This document shows, in pieces, positions 1-8,708 of a DNA stretch of 64,000 nucleotides. A program made the translations under genes and the position numbers. The number at the start of each line of letters is the position of its first letter. Position 1 is the stretch's first letter. The stretch is from Kineobactrum sediminis. Its GTDB lineage: Bacteria; Pseudomonadota; Gammaproteobacteria; Pseudomonadales; Halieaceae. The stretch is taken from positions 434,001 through 498,000 of the forward strand of contig NZ_PKLZ01000008.1 in assembly GCF_002868715.1 (NCBI RefSeq), in the 5' to 3' direction. The notes beneath the pieces were generated by a model. The model ran no database searches, was not told where the DNA came from, and was given only the letters and a program-made list of their open reading frames with translations.

Positions 1-71
1 TCACCTCCGAACTGCTGGATGTAGTCGCCGGTTTCGAGGCAATAACCAGCGCCAAGGAACAAAAAAAATGA
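1..71 (+). CDS. 3' end of an unidentified upstream gene
   Basis: One forward frame stays open from the window edge to a TGA at 69-71, giving a plausible C-terminus that ends in AKEQKK. The stop overlaps the ATG of the next gene in an ATGA arrangement, typical of translationally coupled genes in one operon. Only about 22 residues are visible, so the family cannot be named. The call rests on the overlap geometry and on the amino acid composition, which looks like coding sequence. Confidence 0.5.
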   Translation, partial: TSELLDVVAGFEAITSAKEQKK

Positions 72-796
72 AGGCCGCCCCTGTTCATGTAGGCACATCA
101 GGCTGGCACTACGAGCACTGGCAGGGTCCTTTCTATCCGAAGGATTTGGCCACTGGAGATTGGCTGGAATATTATGCAAGCCAGTTTTCCAGCCTTGAAA
201 TAAATAACGCTTTCTACCGTTTACCCGCAAAGAAAACATTACAACAATGGCACGCTACAGTACCTGAGAATTTCATATTTACTGCAAAAGCCAGCCGGTA
301 TATCACCCACATGAAGAAGCTCAAGGATCCTGAAGAAAGTATCGCCAAATTCTTTGATCACATCGTCGCATTGGAAGAAAAACTCGGGGCGATTCTATTT
401 CAGCTACCTCCGCGCTGGAAATTCAATGCAGACCGACTGAAGGAATTTCTCAATGCACTCAGCAGAGATTTTCGTTACGCATTTGAATTTCGTGACCACA
501 GCTGGATTAACGAGGAATCCTGTGACCTGTTATCGCAGCATAATGCCGCTTTCTGTCTTTATGACCTCGAGGGGTTTGTAACGCCTGCTGAAATTACCGC
601 CGATTTTGTGTATATCCGGCTACACGGTCCCGGTGCGGCATACCAGGGTGATTATAACCAGCAGAGCTTGTCAGAATGGGCGGAGAAAATACGCACCTGG
701 TCTGAGCAAGGAAAAGCTGTGTATTGCTACTTTGATAACGACGAAGCGGGATATGCAGCAAAGAATGCAAAAAGCCTGCGACAGATGCTCGAGTAA
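68..796 (+). CDS. DUF72 family protein (YecE-like)
   Basis: This 242-aa protein opens with VGTSGWHYEHWQGPFYP, the signature N-terminus of the DUF72/YecE family, which folds as a TIM-like barrel. Further family landmarks are the E-I-N-N-A-F-Y segment near residue 44, ILFQLPPRWKF near 110, YAFEFRDHSW near 137 and YIRLHGPG near 182. Length is normal for the family. The biochemical role of DUF72 proteins is not established. The ATG lies about 8 nt after a GGA-containing Shine-Dalgarno-like stretch and overlaps the stop of the preceding gene, so it probably shares an operon with it. polX follows after 44 nt on the same strand. Confidence 0.9.
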   Translation: MKAAPVHVGTSGWHYEHWQGPFYPKDLATGDWLEYYASQFSSLEINNAFYRLPAKKTLQQWHATVPENFIFTAKASRYITHMKKLKDPEESIAKFFDHIVALEEKLGAILFQLPPRWKFNADRLKEFLNALSRDFRYAFEFRDHSWINEESCDLLSQHNAAFCLYDLEGFVTPAEITADFVYIRLHGPGAAYQGDYNQQSLSEWAEKIRTWSEQGKAVYCYFDNDEAGYAAKNAKSLRQMLE

Positions 797-840
797 TTGA
801 ATTTTTCCAGCTGGCCGGCAATTTAGGGGGGGGCCCGATC

Positions 841-2562
841 ATGCCCATTCATAACAATGAAATCGCTGATGATTTTGACCGGCTTGCAGATCTTCTGGAG
901 ATTGAGGGCGCCAACCAGTTCCGCGTTCGCGCTTATCGTGACGCCGCTCGCACCGTGCGTAACGACACCCGCAACATGGCGGACCGAATCGAGGATGGAG
1001 AGGACCTGTCTGAAATCGCGGGCATTGGTGAAGACCTCGCGGAGAAGATCAAGACCATTGTGGAGACAGGCGAACTACCCTTGCTCGAAGAGGTAAGATT
1101 ACGGGTGCCAGACGCCCTGAGTGACCTGATGCGCATTGAAGGCCTCGGCCCAAAACGGGTTAAAGCGCTTTATCATAATCTCGACATCGAGACTATCGAC
1201 GACCTCAAGGACGCCGCGGAGAATGAAAAAATACAGGAGCTAGAAGGATTCGGTCGTAAAACAGAGCACATAATAAAAGAACGAGTGGAGCGTTTTGCCG
1301 GTGCGGAGAAACGTACAACCCTGCTCGTTGCCGAGGATATTGCCGAATCGTTAGTCGAATACCTTAAGCAGAGCAAGGGTCTCAAGGATATTGTCATCGC
1401 CGGTAGTTACCGACGCTGCAAGGAGACAGTGGGGGACCTGGATATCCTGGTTACCGCAAAGAAAGATTCCTCCGTCATGAAACGATTTGTCGATTACGAT
1501 GAAGTAATCGAGGTGATCCTGCACGGGAAAACACGGTCCACCGTCCGTTTACGGTCGGGCATGCATGTCGATCTCCGGGTAGTCCCCGAGGTTAGCTACG
1601 GTTCGGCGCTTCATTACTTCACCGGCTCCAAGGCGCATAATATCGGTGTACGCAAGTTGGGAATGAAAAAAGGCTACAAGATTAACGAATATGGCGTATT
1701 CAAGAACGATAAACGGATCGCCGGCAAGACCGAAAAGGAGGTCTACGAAAAGGTCGGCCTGTGTTATGTGCCTCCCGAGTTGCGCGAGGGCCGGGGTGAG
1801 ATTGAGGCCGCAAAGAATAATGCCCTTCCGGACCTTGTTACCCTGAATGATATTCGCGGAGACTTGCACTGTCATACCACCGCTACCGATGGCCATAACT
1901 CGTTAAAGAAAATGACCGAAGCGGCCAGGGAGCGCGGCTATGAATATATCGCCTTTACCGATCACTCCAAGCATGTGACGGTCGCCAGGGGTCTGGATAA
2001 AAAACGCTTGCTGAAACAGATTGACGCCATCGACAGGCTCAATGACAAACTTGACGACATTGTGGTGCTCAAATCAATTGAACTGGATATTCTTGAAGAC
2101 GGAAGCCTGGACTTGCCGGACAGCGTACTGAAAAAACTGGATTTTACGGTTTGTTCGGTGCACTACAAATTCCATCTGTCATCTAAAAAACAGACTGAGC
2201 GCATCCTTCGTGCCATGGACAATCCTTGTTTTACTATTTTTGGCCACCCTACCGGGCGTCAGATAAATGAGCGCGAGCCCTATCAGGTCGATATTGAAAA
2301 AATTATAAAGGGAGCAGTTGAGCGAGGCTGTTTTCTCGAGGTCAATGCCAACGCTAGCCGACTGGACCTTAACGATGACGCCTGCAAGCTGGCAAAAGAC
2401 AACGGCCTCAAGGTGGCTATTTCAACAGACGCCCACAGTGTTTCCGACCTTGATTTCATGCGCTTTGGGCTTAATCAGGCCAGGCGCGGCTGGATGGAAG
2501 CCAAAGATGTGATCAATACCTTGCCCCTGAAAAAGTTACGCAAGCTGTTCCAGCGAGGTTAA
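841..2562 (+). CDS. polX: DNA polymerase/3'-5' exonuclease PolX
   Basis: This is a 573-aa bacterial family X polymerase. Residues 1-150 hold the helix-hairpin-helix 8-kDa-like region, with hairpins such as IAGIGEDLAEKI and IEGLGPKRVKAL. The nucleotidyltransferase core carries GSYRRCKETVGDLDIL (188-203) with the Asp pair 199/201, and a third carboxylate in MHVDLRVV (D244). The C-terminal PHP phosphoesterase domain begins near 341 with DLHCHTTATDGH and continues with FTDHSKH, FGHPTG and STDAH, which are metal-ligand motifs of an active PHP exonuclease. Family members act in gap-filling and base-excision repair. The start follows a G-rich run (AGGGGGGGGCC) that can act as ribosome binding site. 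The PHP and polymerase residues look complete, so it should be functional. Confidence 0.95.
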   Translation: MPIHNNEIADDFDRLADLLEIEGANQFRVRAYRDAARTVRNDTRNMADRIEDGEDLSEIAGIGEDLAEKIKTIVETGELPLLEEVRLRVPDALSDLMRIEGLGPKRVKALYHNLDIETIDDLKDAAENEKIQELEGFGRKTEHIIKERVERFAGAEKRTTLLVAEDIAESLVEYLKQSKGLKDIVIAGSYRRCKETVGDLDILVTAKKDSSVMKRFVDYDEVIEVILHGKTRSTVRLRSGMHVDLRVVPEVSYGSALHYFTGSKAHNIGVRKLGMKKGYKINEYGVFKNDKRIAGKTEKEVYEKVGLCYVPPELREGRGEIEAAKNNALPDLVTLNDIRGDLHCHTTATDGHNSLKKMTEAARERGYEYIAFTDHSKHVTVARGLDKKRLLKQIDAIDRLNDKLDDIVVLKSIELDILEDGSLDLPDSVLKKLDFTVCSVHYKFHLSSKKQTERILRAMDNPCFTIFGHPTGRQINEREPYQVDIEKIIKGAVERGCFLEVNANASRLDLNDDACKLAKDNGLKVAISTDAHSVSDLDFMRFGLNQARRGWMEAKDVINTLPLKKLRKLFQRG

Positions 2563-2590
2563 GCCACAAAAATTTACAAGCCGGACCTGT

Positions 2591-3589
2591 TCAGGCCACC
2601 ACCTCGAGTCCTCGCTCAATACACCACATCGCCGACAGTGCACCCAAAACGTAGATTGGGAGTGGTTGCAACCGCGACTCCCAGCCAGTGAGGAACCGGC
2701 GTACACTGAACCACAGCAGCAGAATCAGCAGGATAAACGTGATTTGGCCCAACTCAATGCCGATGTTGAAAAACAGCAGAGCCAGGGGCACATTGCCGGC
2801 GGGTAGCCCGGTTTCCGCCAGGGCACCGGCAAAGCCCATCCCGTGGAGCAACCCAAAACTTCCAGCTAACCACCAGGGATGGCGACGAAACAGATTGTGG
2901 CGGTCCCGACTCGCCAGGGCGACGGCAAGCCAGAAAATACTGACGGCAATGGTGAATTCAACGAGCGCCACCGGGTAGTCAAAGTAGCCCAGGGTGACCA
3001 GCGACAGGGTCACGCTATGACCCAGTGTGAAGGCGGTGATGGTCCATAGTAGGCGACGGCCACCGCCCACGAGCAGGAGCAGGCCAAAGACAAACAGGAG
3101 GTGATCAATGCCCGCCCAGATATGCTCCACACCCAATACGGTATAATCGGACATTATACGCCCGGCACGAGGCTCCGCCGGCACTGTAAATGCTGTTTGT
3201 CCGGAATTCAGTATTTGCTGGTACTGGCGTCCGTCGCGCATTGAAAGCGACAACATGGCCGTGCCCTGATTGGCCGCCAGTCCCCTGACACCAAGCGTTT
3301 GCCCCACCAACCCCTGCGCACCGTTTGCCTCACACCGTAGCTGAAGGTTGAATACCACACCGGTACCCTCGGGCTGGCCCGGGCTGGCGCTCATGACTTG
3401 ACAGGCCTCAGGCCAAACCGGTTCCAGTGGGGTCTCGCTGCTCGCCTGGGCAGGCGTCTTCCAGACCACGTTATAAAGACCCTGCTCAAGTTCCTCCAAT
3501 TGCAGTAGCGAGGGTGCAAAGCGGTGAGCATGTGCGGTCGACGCCAGAACACAGGCCAGCAAGGTCAACAGGCATGATAATTTTTTCAT
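2591..3589 (-). CDS. HupE/UreJ family membrane protein
   Basis: A 332-aa protein with a signal peptide (residues 1-21, ending AHAHRF) followed by an extracytoplasmic domain of about 140 residues, then a membrane domain starting at GVEHIWAGIDHLLFVFGLLL. The H-x-W-x-G-x-D-H motif, a later TLGHSVTLSL and GLLHGMGFAGAL are hallmarks of the HupE/UreJ family, histidine-rich membrane proteins linked to nickel or other metal transport. No hydrogenase or urease genes are nearby, so the metal is not indicated. Its ATG overlaps the stop of the PPIase gene by 4 nt. HupE-like proteins paired with a PPIase recur in proteobacteria, so the two probably work together. It converges on polX. Confidence 0.85.
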   Translation of the reverse strand: MKKLSCLLTLLACVLASTAHAHRFAPSLLQLEELEQGLYNVVWKTPAQASSETPLEPVWPEACQVMSASPGQPEGTGVVFNLQLRCEANGAQGLVGQTLGVRGLAANQGTAMLSLSMRDGRQYQQILNSGQTAFTVPAEPRAGRIMSDYTVLGVEHIWAGIDHLLFVFGLLLLVGGGRRLLWTITAFTLGHSVTLSLVTLGYFDYPVALVEFTIAVSIFWLAVALASRDRHNLFRRHPWWLAGSFGLLHGMGFAGALAETGLPAGNVPLALLFFNIGIELGQITFILLILLLWFSVRRFLTGWESRLQPLPIYVLGALSAMWCIERGLEVVA

Positions 3590-4545
3590 AAGCGCAACTC
3601 GTAACGTTCTGAAAGTCGCGTAATAGCCTGCGCGAGAGCTATGCTGCGCGCCTCTGACTCCAGGTCTCGCTGCAGGATTGGACGCACTTCAGCCAGCGTG
3701 GCATCACGCGCTGGCTCGATGTCATCAACCCACACATAGTGCAGGCCATACGTGGACCGCACAGGGCCATACCAGCGACGGGGTTCGGACACCGTCGCCA
3801 GAAAGTTGCTAACGAATACCGCCCCGAAACGGCGAGCCAATTGGTCCGGTGTCTGAGCAGTGAAGGTATAACCCTGCATGAAGGGAGAGCTGAGCATCAC
3901 GGCGTCCTGGGGGGGTAGCGCCTCCTGCTCAATGCGGGCAATCAGGCCTGGGACCTCCGCCTCGCGGTTGCGGTCGAAAAACAACTGGACTATTGAATAA
4001 CGGGCTGAACGCCGCAATTCCCCTGACCGTTGCTGGAAGGCCGCAACAATTTCCGCCTCGGTGATTACCGCCGGCGGCGATGAAGCCAGCAATAGCTGCT
4101 CCATCACCTGCAGCATGCGACGCTTGATCACCTCGTCACCCAGGTGCAGGCGCAGCTCCAGTGCGCGCTCAAACAGCGCCTCCGTATCGGCCTCCGCGGC
4201 GAGGCCGAGGAAGCGCATGTTACGCACCAGGCGTTGCTGTACTACCGGATCATGCAGATACAGCTCAAGCGAAATGGCATGCTGGAACAGCATATCCCGC
4301 TCCAGCTCCGAGCGCAGCAACCTCTGGCGCTCACTGGCATCGGGCGCCCGGGTATTAAACCCCTGCCAGGTCTGCACCAGCGTCGCCACACGCGCATCAT
4401 CCAGCGGCCCCACCACCGGCTTTGGCGCAGGGAACAAAAAACCCTGTAACGTAAACAACACAACCCCAAGCAGCAGAAAGTGCAACCATGACGCCTTCAA
4501 TACCCCTGGGGTCAGGTCTCGCATTGTAACATTTGGGAATTGCAT
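3586..4545 (-). CDS. membrane-anchored PpiC-type peptidylprolyl isomerase
   Basis: About 319 aa with one N-terminal transmembrane helix (FLLLGVVLFTLQGFLF) and a periplasmic SurA/PpiD-like domain. The parvulin-like region around ARYSIVQLFFDR and the C-terminal STYGLHYVWVDDIEPARDA place it in the PpiC/SurA class, but the parvulin core is divergent. It precedes the HupE-like gene in an ATGA overlap and may fold or insert that protein. The N-terminus is odd: residues 8-14 (MRDLTPG) are encoded by a copy of the dispersed repeat at 4508-4533, so either the repeat supplied a new start or translation begins downstream of it. No clear Shine-Dalgarno precedes the ATG at 4545. Confidence 0.8.
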   Translation of the reverse strand: MQFPNVTMRDLTPGVLKASWLHFLLLGVVLFTLQGFLFPAPKPVVGPLDDARVATLVQTWQGFNTRAPDASERQRLLRSELERDMLFQHAISLELYLHDPVVQQRLVRNMRFLGLAAEADTEALFERALELRLHLGDEVIKRRMLQVMEQLLLASSPPAVITEAEIVAAFQQRSGELRRSARYSIVQLFFDRNREAEVPGLIARIEQEALPPQDAVMLSSPFMQGYTFTAQTPDQLARRFGAVFVSNFLATVSEPRRWYGPVRSTYGLHYVWVDDIEPARDATLAEVRPILQRDLESEARSIALAQAITRLSERYELRL

Positions 4546-4589
4546 AGTGACTCGAACTTCCGGGGGGTCAGGTCTCGCATTGTAGCATT
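4508..4589 (-). repeat. two copies of a 22-26 bp dispersed repeat, inverted relative to those at 5067-5153
   Basis: Copies lie at 4508-4533 and 4564-4589. Read on the minus strand each is AATG[C/T]TACAATGCGAGAC followed by CTGACCCC. The first copy runs through the N-terminal codons of the PPIase gene. The same core appears three times in the opposite orientation at 5067-5153, so the 4.5-5.15 kb segment is bracketed by inverted copies. This resembles REP-like, RAYT-associated sequences, but no transposase is in the window. Confidence 0.85.
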
Positions 4590-4648
4590 GAGCGTTAACT
4601 CAAAATCCGGTTTTATACCGTTTCATGTCAGCAGATTGCCCCGCAGTG

Positions 4649-4951
4649 TTAAGGGTGACCAAGAGGTATCAGCATCGTATTTGGCCCTGCCCGTACCGGC
4701 TGGTTCACCATTTCGTCATAGGCGCTCGATTGCCTTAAAAACAATTCACCAATCAAAAGTGGGGCCAGTTGCTCACGCATCGCCATAAGGCTGCGCGACT
4801 TAAGGGCCTGCTCCTGCGATGCCCAGACCAGTACCTCCTGCTCACCGATAACGACAAAGCACTGGTAGAGACTCTGGTCATATGACTCAATAATCACAGT
4901 AGGAATATGCTCCATCTGCTTGAGGTCATCCAGTAATAGACGCAGTTTCAT
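4649..4951 (-). CDS. DUF6482-like small cytoplasmic protein
   Basis: About 100 aa starting MKLRLLLDDLKQMEHIPTV, with the pattern VIIESYDQSLYQCFVVIGEQ that I associate with DUF6482 proteins of Pseudomonas and relatives (family assigned from memory, moderate certainty). An upstream in-frame extension to 4996 exists, but the ATG at 4951 gives the family-like start. No signal peptide or membrane segment is present. The gene is isolated between the inverted repeat copies at 4508-4589 and 5067-5153, so it may be a passenger of that repeat unit. Function unknown. Confidence 0.7.
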   Translation of the reverse strand: MKLRLLLDDLKQMEHIPTVIIESYDQSLYQCFVVIGEQEVLVWASQEQALKSRSLMAMREQLAPLLIGELFLRQSSAYDEMVNQPVRAGPNTMLIPLGHP

Positions 4952-5066
4952 GCAACCCTCGGCGTGTCGATGAATGTGCCGGTATTGTAGCACCAACAGC
5001 TTACGGAGCTACAATGTCAGGACGACCCGGGTAAGCAAGCGAGGCCTGGCCCCATCTCCCCCGATG

Positions 5067-5153
5067 CTACAATGCGAGACCTGACCCCATGGTCACTACA
5101 ATGCGAGACCTGACCCCATGGTCACTACAATGCGAGACCTGACCCCATGGTCA
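5067..5153 (+). repeat. three tandem 29-bp repeats
   Basis: The 29-bp unit CTACAATGCGAGACCTGACC+CCATGGTCA is repeated exactly at 5067-5095, 5096-5124 and 5125-5153. Its first 22 bp are the inverse of the repeats at 4508-4589. The third unit forms the last codons and the stop (TAG, 5125-5127) of the gene on the minus strand, ending it MGSGLAL. There are no spacers, so it is not a CRISPR array. Confidence 0.95.
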
Positions 5154-5739
5154 CCATGGCCAAATGGGCCAGGGCGGCCAGGAGGGCGATACATAACGGT
5201 GCTATGACCTTGGGCCCGCCAAACAGGAACCAGGGCGATGCGGGGAAAGCAAACGTGCGCTCAAGGGACTCAAGCTTCAGGTCATGGTGCTCGCTGCCGA
5301 TGGTCGCCGGCAGTATTTCCATCAGGTCCCGGCGACTGCGGTACCGGATCATACCAGCCGCACCCCAACCCTCATCCTGGTCGCAGGCGACGTTTTCTAC
5401 GCTGCCACTGGCGGCCATGGCGACCATTACCGGATGCCCCGCCTTACGCAGCAATGCGCCCAGGAAAATTTTCTGGTACCTCGCCAGTTTCTTCGCGGAT
5501 TCACGCCGGGGATTCTTGAGCAGCAGCAGATTAACCATCACGAAGTCCTTACCATCGTCATTGAGCAGGAAGCCGCGCACATTCTCGCGCTGCTGTTCGG
5601 TCAACCGGCCATGCGTGGCGATTAGCGCCATGAGTGCCTCAACCTCCTCGGCAGTAACCTTGCGCCGAAAGCCCACATACCAGCTCCAGAACAGGGCATA
5701 AATGAGTAGTGCAGTAACCCAGATGACAACGGCATTCAT
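5125..5739 (-). CDS. membrane protein with a DUF1330-like domain (paralog of 11312-11941)
   Basis: About 204 aa with an N-terminal transmembrane helix (VVIWVTALLIYALFW), a soluble middle and a C-terminal hydrophobic helix (VIAPLCIALLAALAHLAM). The middle has DFVMVNLLLLKNP, a K-x-x-A-R-Y-Q segment and MIRYRSRRDLMEI, a layout like DUF1330/dimeric alpha-beta barrel proteins. It is clearly paralogous to the protein at 11312-11941, sharing the MVN, YRSRR and (F/Y)P motifs. The ATG at 5739 is preferred over GTG at 5748 because GGAG lies 9 nt upstream. The last 9 residues and stop are written by the tandem repeat. It is the last gene of the GST/acyl-CoA synthetase unit. Function unknown. Confidence 0.7.
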   Translation of the reverse strand: MNAVVIWVTALLIYALFWSWYVGFRRKVTAEEVEALMALIATHGRLTEQQRENVRGFLLNDDGKDFVMVNLLLLKNPRRESAKKLARYQKIFLGALLRKAGHPVMVAMAASGSVENVACDQDEGWGAAGMIRYRSRRDLMEILPATIGSEHHDLKLESLERTFAFPASPWFLFGGPKVIAPLCIALLAALAHLAMVTMGSGLAL

Positions 5740-5760
5740 TAAACACACTCCAATGTTATT

Positions 5761-5780
5761 GGGGACAGATCACCATTTCC
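5761..5780 (-). repeat. dispersed 20-bp element, copy 1
   Basis: On the minus strand this reads GGAAATGGTGATCTGTCCCC. A related copy at 20991-21010 reads GGAAACGGGGGTCTGTTCCC, with 16 of 20 positions identical. Both lie between minus-strand genes of the catabolic island. Short TCTGTCCCC-type elements are common REP/RAYT-associated debris in gammaproteobacteria, which is an inference here. Confidence 0.5.
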
Positions 5781-5805
5781 CTGCCCCCTATTCCATCGCT
5801 ATTTT

Positions 5806-7623
5806 CTAGTAGCCGGCGCTGCCATCCAGAATGGTTGGGTAATACGCCACATCCAGTCGTTCGTAGTGACTACTTCGCGGTTTTCGCACATAGACTTCAT
5901 CGTCACCCATCCGCTCAAGATGGTACGCCTGTTCGCGCAGTGTGCCCTTGAGCAACTTGAATGTCACGGTAGTGGCCATGTCTCTCTGGATTCGCAGGAA
6001 TACCGGCCGGGCATAGCCAGGTAATTCCGCATCCACCAGCTGTTCGAGAGCCTGCAGGTCCAACCGGGCAGCCGGTGCGAGTGCAAATGCCACCATGCCT
6101 GCGCGGCCCTCCGCACCGGGAACCTCCACGCCGTATACGTTGGCCATGTTGATTTGCGGGTGTTTGTTCAGCACCTCGGCTACCTCGTTGGTGGACACGT
6201 TCTCCGCCCGCCAACGAAAGGTATCACCCGTGCGATCGACAAACTGGAAGTGCTTGAGACCGAGGGCGAAGCCCACATCAATCTGCTTGATGAGATCGCC
6301 GGTGTTAAACCACCGGTCACCTTCCTGCAGCACATCGGGAACAATCTTTTTCTCGGTCGCTGTATTATCCGTGTAGCCTTCGAATCTCGTCTTGTCGTTA
6401 ATCTCGCCCAGCAACAGGCCCGGCTCTCCCATCGGCACTTCGATACAACGCCCATTCTGGTCGCGCAGTACCTCGTCGTTCTCGTTGTCATACTTGACCA
6501 GCGCCACCTTCGAGAACGCGGCACCGATGGTTTTGTCCTTGTTCAGTATATTGAGAAAGCTCACATTGCCTTCACTGGAACCGTATATTTCGCAAATCCT
6601 GGAAACACCGAAACGCGTCTTGAATTCATCCCAGACATCCGGCCGAAGGCCATTGCCCAGCATTTTTTCCAGCGGGTTGTCTTTTTCCTCCGCACAGGGC
6701 GGCTGCATTGTCAGGTAGCGACACAACTCCCCTACATAGATAAAACAGTTGGCCTGGTACTTGCGAATCTCGGGCCAGAAGTTCGAGGCCGAGAAGCTGC
6801 GGCGCAATACAATCGAGCCGCCGGCGGAAAGGAACCCACACAATCCCGGCCCCATGCCGGTGATATGGTAGATAGGCAGGCACAGGTAGAGCCTGTCTCC
6901 GGGCTTGATCCTGAAGCCCAGGCGCCCAATACCATGGCCGGCCGCGAGAATCTTGCGGTGCGAGACCAGCGCGGCCTTGGGCAGCCCGGTGGTGCCCGAC
7001 GTAAAAATATACAGCGCGGTCTCACCAGCGGTAATGCGCCTGGTAATATCCAGGTTGTGCTGCCCCGTGGAAAACATTTCCGCACCGGCATCGATTGCCC
7101 AGTCCGGTACCCGATCGTCTTCCTCATCGGCGAACCACAAGAGCGGCTGGCCTTCGCCCCAGCCCAGTTGGCCCATCACCTCGGCGAACACATCTGAACA
7201 CTCCGCGCCGACGACACAGCCCCTGGCGTGGGTGGCCTTAAGGCAATGCACCAGCGCGTCGCCGGACAGGCTGTTGTTCACCAGGCTGGCGCTCGCGCCC
7301 AGTTTTACCAGGGCCAGCATGGACAACACATAGTCGGCCCGATTCTCCATAAACAGCGCCACCGTATCGCCACGCGATACGCCCCTGCTGACAAGGACCC
7401 GGGCCAGCTGGTTCACCTCGGCATTAAATTCACTGTAGGTCCATTGCCGGTTCTCGCAAATCAGCATCGTATTATGAGGGTACTTCGAGACTGTATCCTC
7501 GAACAGTGAGCCCAGAGACGCGGTATCATCATCCTGCGCCAACTTGTAGCCCAGCGCGGGAACCACACTCATCGCCTCCCCCAGTACCCTGAATACTTCG
7601 CGAGATTTCGCTGCTATCGACAT
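5806..7623 (-). CDS. FATP-type long-chain acyl-CoA synthetase
   Basis: A 605-aa AMP-binding enzyme expected to activate a long-chain or bulky carboxylic acid to its CoA thioester. The P-loop/AMP motif YIFTSGTTGLPKAAL lies near 205-219, EIYGSSEGN marks the A5 region, and RWFNTGDLIKQ with FVDRTGDTFRWRAENVS gives the A7-A8 hinge. The long insertion between them and SLVNNSLSGDALVHCLKAT match the very-long-chain/FATP subfamily rather than FadD. The ATG at 7623 is chosen over TTG at 7626. It lies 17 nt after a GST-like gene, probably in one operon reading from 11027 to 5125. No signal peptide. Together with the island's acyl-CoA dehydrogenases it implies beta-oxidation-like degradation of a side chain. 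Confidence 0.92.
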   Translation of the reverse strand: MSIAAKSREVFRVLGEAMSVVPALGYKLAQDDDTASLGSLFEDTVSKYPHNTMLICENRQWTYSEFNAEVNQLARVLVSRGVSRGDTVALFMENRADYVLSMLALVKLGASASLVNNSLSGDALVHCLKATHARGCVVGAECSDVFAEVMGQLGWGEGQPLLWFADEEDDRVPDWAIDAGAEMFSTGQHNLDITRRITAGETALYIFTSGTTGLPKAALVSHRKILAAGHGIGRLGFRIKPGDRLYLCLPIYHITGMGPGLCGFLSAGGSIVLRRSFSASNFWPEIRKYQANCFIYVGELCRYLTMQPPCAEEKDNPLEKMLGNGLRPDVWDEFKTRFGVSRICEIYGSSEGNVSFLNILNKDKTIGAAFSKVALVKYDNENDEVLRDQNGRCIEVPMGEPGLLLGEINDKTRFEGYTDNTATEKKIVPDVLQEGDRWFNTGDLIKQIDVGFALGLKHFQFVDRTGDTFRWRAENVSTNEVAEVLNKHPQINMANVYGVEVPGAEGRAGMVAFALAPAARLDLQALEQLVDAELPGYARPVFLRIQRDMATTVTFKLLKGTLREQAYHLERMGDDEVYVRKPRSSHYERLDVAYYPTILDGSAGY

Positions 7624-7640
7624 CAATGCGTACTCTTTGT

Positions 7641-8708
7641 TTATTCTTTTAACGACCCTGCACTCACCCCGGTGGGGTCCGTACCCGTCAGGTATTGAAG
7701 GCAGCCAGTGCTCTCCAGGAAGCGAACCAGTTCGCCGTCCGAACTGGCCTGGTTAAACTTCCCTTTCAAGATGCCCAGCGCCTGGGCGGGATACTTGAAG
7801 GTCTTCTGGTAATAGTGCCTGCCATCCATCTCCAGCTCTGTTTGCGCCTCACCTGCATCCCAGGCCCGGGCATTGGCCACATCCCAGGCCAGGAAACGCG
7901 GCCCCACCTCGCGTGAAAACAGGGGCGCGAGGGTGGGCTCAAGTGATTCCAGTGTCTCGTATTCGCCGTATTTTTCCGGTTCCAGCATCCGCTCAATCCA
8001 GGCCACCACCGCAGGCCCCCGCTGCCGCAGAATGGCGCCACAACTGGGGTCGATATACGCCTGGTACATCTGCCCCCACAGACCGAAGTCGCCAAACGAG
8101 GGACGTTCACCGAACAGGTAAGAACGCGACAGGAGATGGTTTTGCAGCATATCCACCAGGTTCTCGAACGACTCCACAAGCAGCGGTTTGTTGTTGTCAT
8201 TGGCGCCGGCAAAAGCCATTCGGGGCACCATTCTCTTTATCAGCAAGGGCGCGAGGAGCGGGCCACCAATTTTGCCGATCAAAGGAGTCGTCAGGCCCGC
8301 GACGGTGCCCTCGGCCAGGGTTTTCGCGCGGTGCTTCTGGTCCGCCGGATAACCCCAGCGATAGTGAAACATCAGCTTGTTGACCCATTCGTCACCGTAC
8401 TCTTCAAGCACGTCAGACAAGAAACGCAGAGCGATATCATCCGGGTAAATCGATGGCTGGGGATGCCTCGCCTCCAGCAATTCCAGCACGGGCGTCGAAT
8501 CCTGCACAGCGGTACCGTCCGGCAAAAACACCAGGGGAATAAGCTGGACCTTCGCGTGCTGTTTATACAGTTTGTGATGACTGAATCGATCCATCCACTG
8601 GTGGGCAACGCCCTTGTAGTGCATGGCGGACAACACCTTCATGGAATAGCCCGACTCCGGACGTCCGATGATGCTGTATTCACCCTCTTTAGGTTTAAGC
8701 ATTGCCAT
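7641..8708 (-). CDS. long glutathione S-transferase-like protein (GST-L1)
   Basis: At 355 aa it is much longer than a normal GST (about 200-230 aa). An N-terminal thioredoxin-like domain (GRPESGYSMKVLSAMHYKG) has the Ser-x-Tyr-Ser pattern where GSTs place the catalytic Ser/Tyr. The all-helical part has FHYRWGYPADQ and FGDFGLWGQMYQAYIDP. Both patterns recur in the proteins at 8875, 9981 and 21053, defining a local paralog family. The C-terminal ~80 residues are an extension not in standard GSTs. The start overlaps the stop of the small ORF at 8695-8844 and has a weak ribosome binding site, suggesting translational coupling. Substrate unknown; a glutathione-dependent isomerase or lyase in the catabolic pathway is plausible. 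Confidence 0.85.
   Translation of the reverse strand: MAMLKPKEGEYSIIGRPESGYSMKVLSAMHYKGVAHQWMDRFSHHKLYKQHAKVQLIPLVFLPDGTAVQDSTPVLELLEARHPQPSIYPDDIALRFLSDVLEEYGDEWVNKLMFHYRWGYPADQKHRAKTLAEGTVAGLTTPLIGKIGGPLLAPLLIKRMVPRMAFAGANDNNKPLLVESFENLVDMLQNHLLSRSYLFGERPSFGDFGLWGQMYQAYIDPSCGAILRQRGPAVVAWIERMLEPEKYGEYETLESLEPTLAPLFSREVGPRFLAWDVANARAWDAGEAQTELEMDGRHYYQKTFKYPAQALGILKGKFNQASSDGELVRFLESTGCLQYLTGTDPTGVSAGSLKE

Noticed and set aside
5067-5153. CRISPR-like array
   Set aside because: The 29-bp units are directly adjacent with no spacers and there are no cas genes.
6154-7197. 347-aa open frame on the plus strand
   Set aside because: It lies entirely antisense to the acyl-CoA synthetase, whose motifs are intact; high GC at third positions creates long antisense frames.
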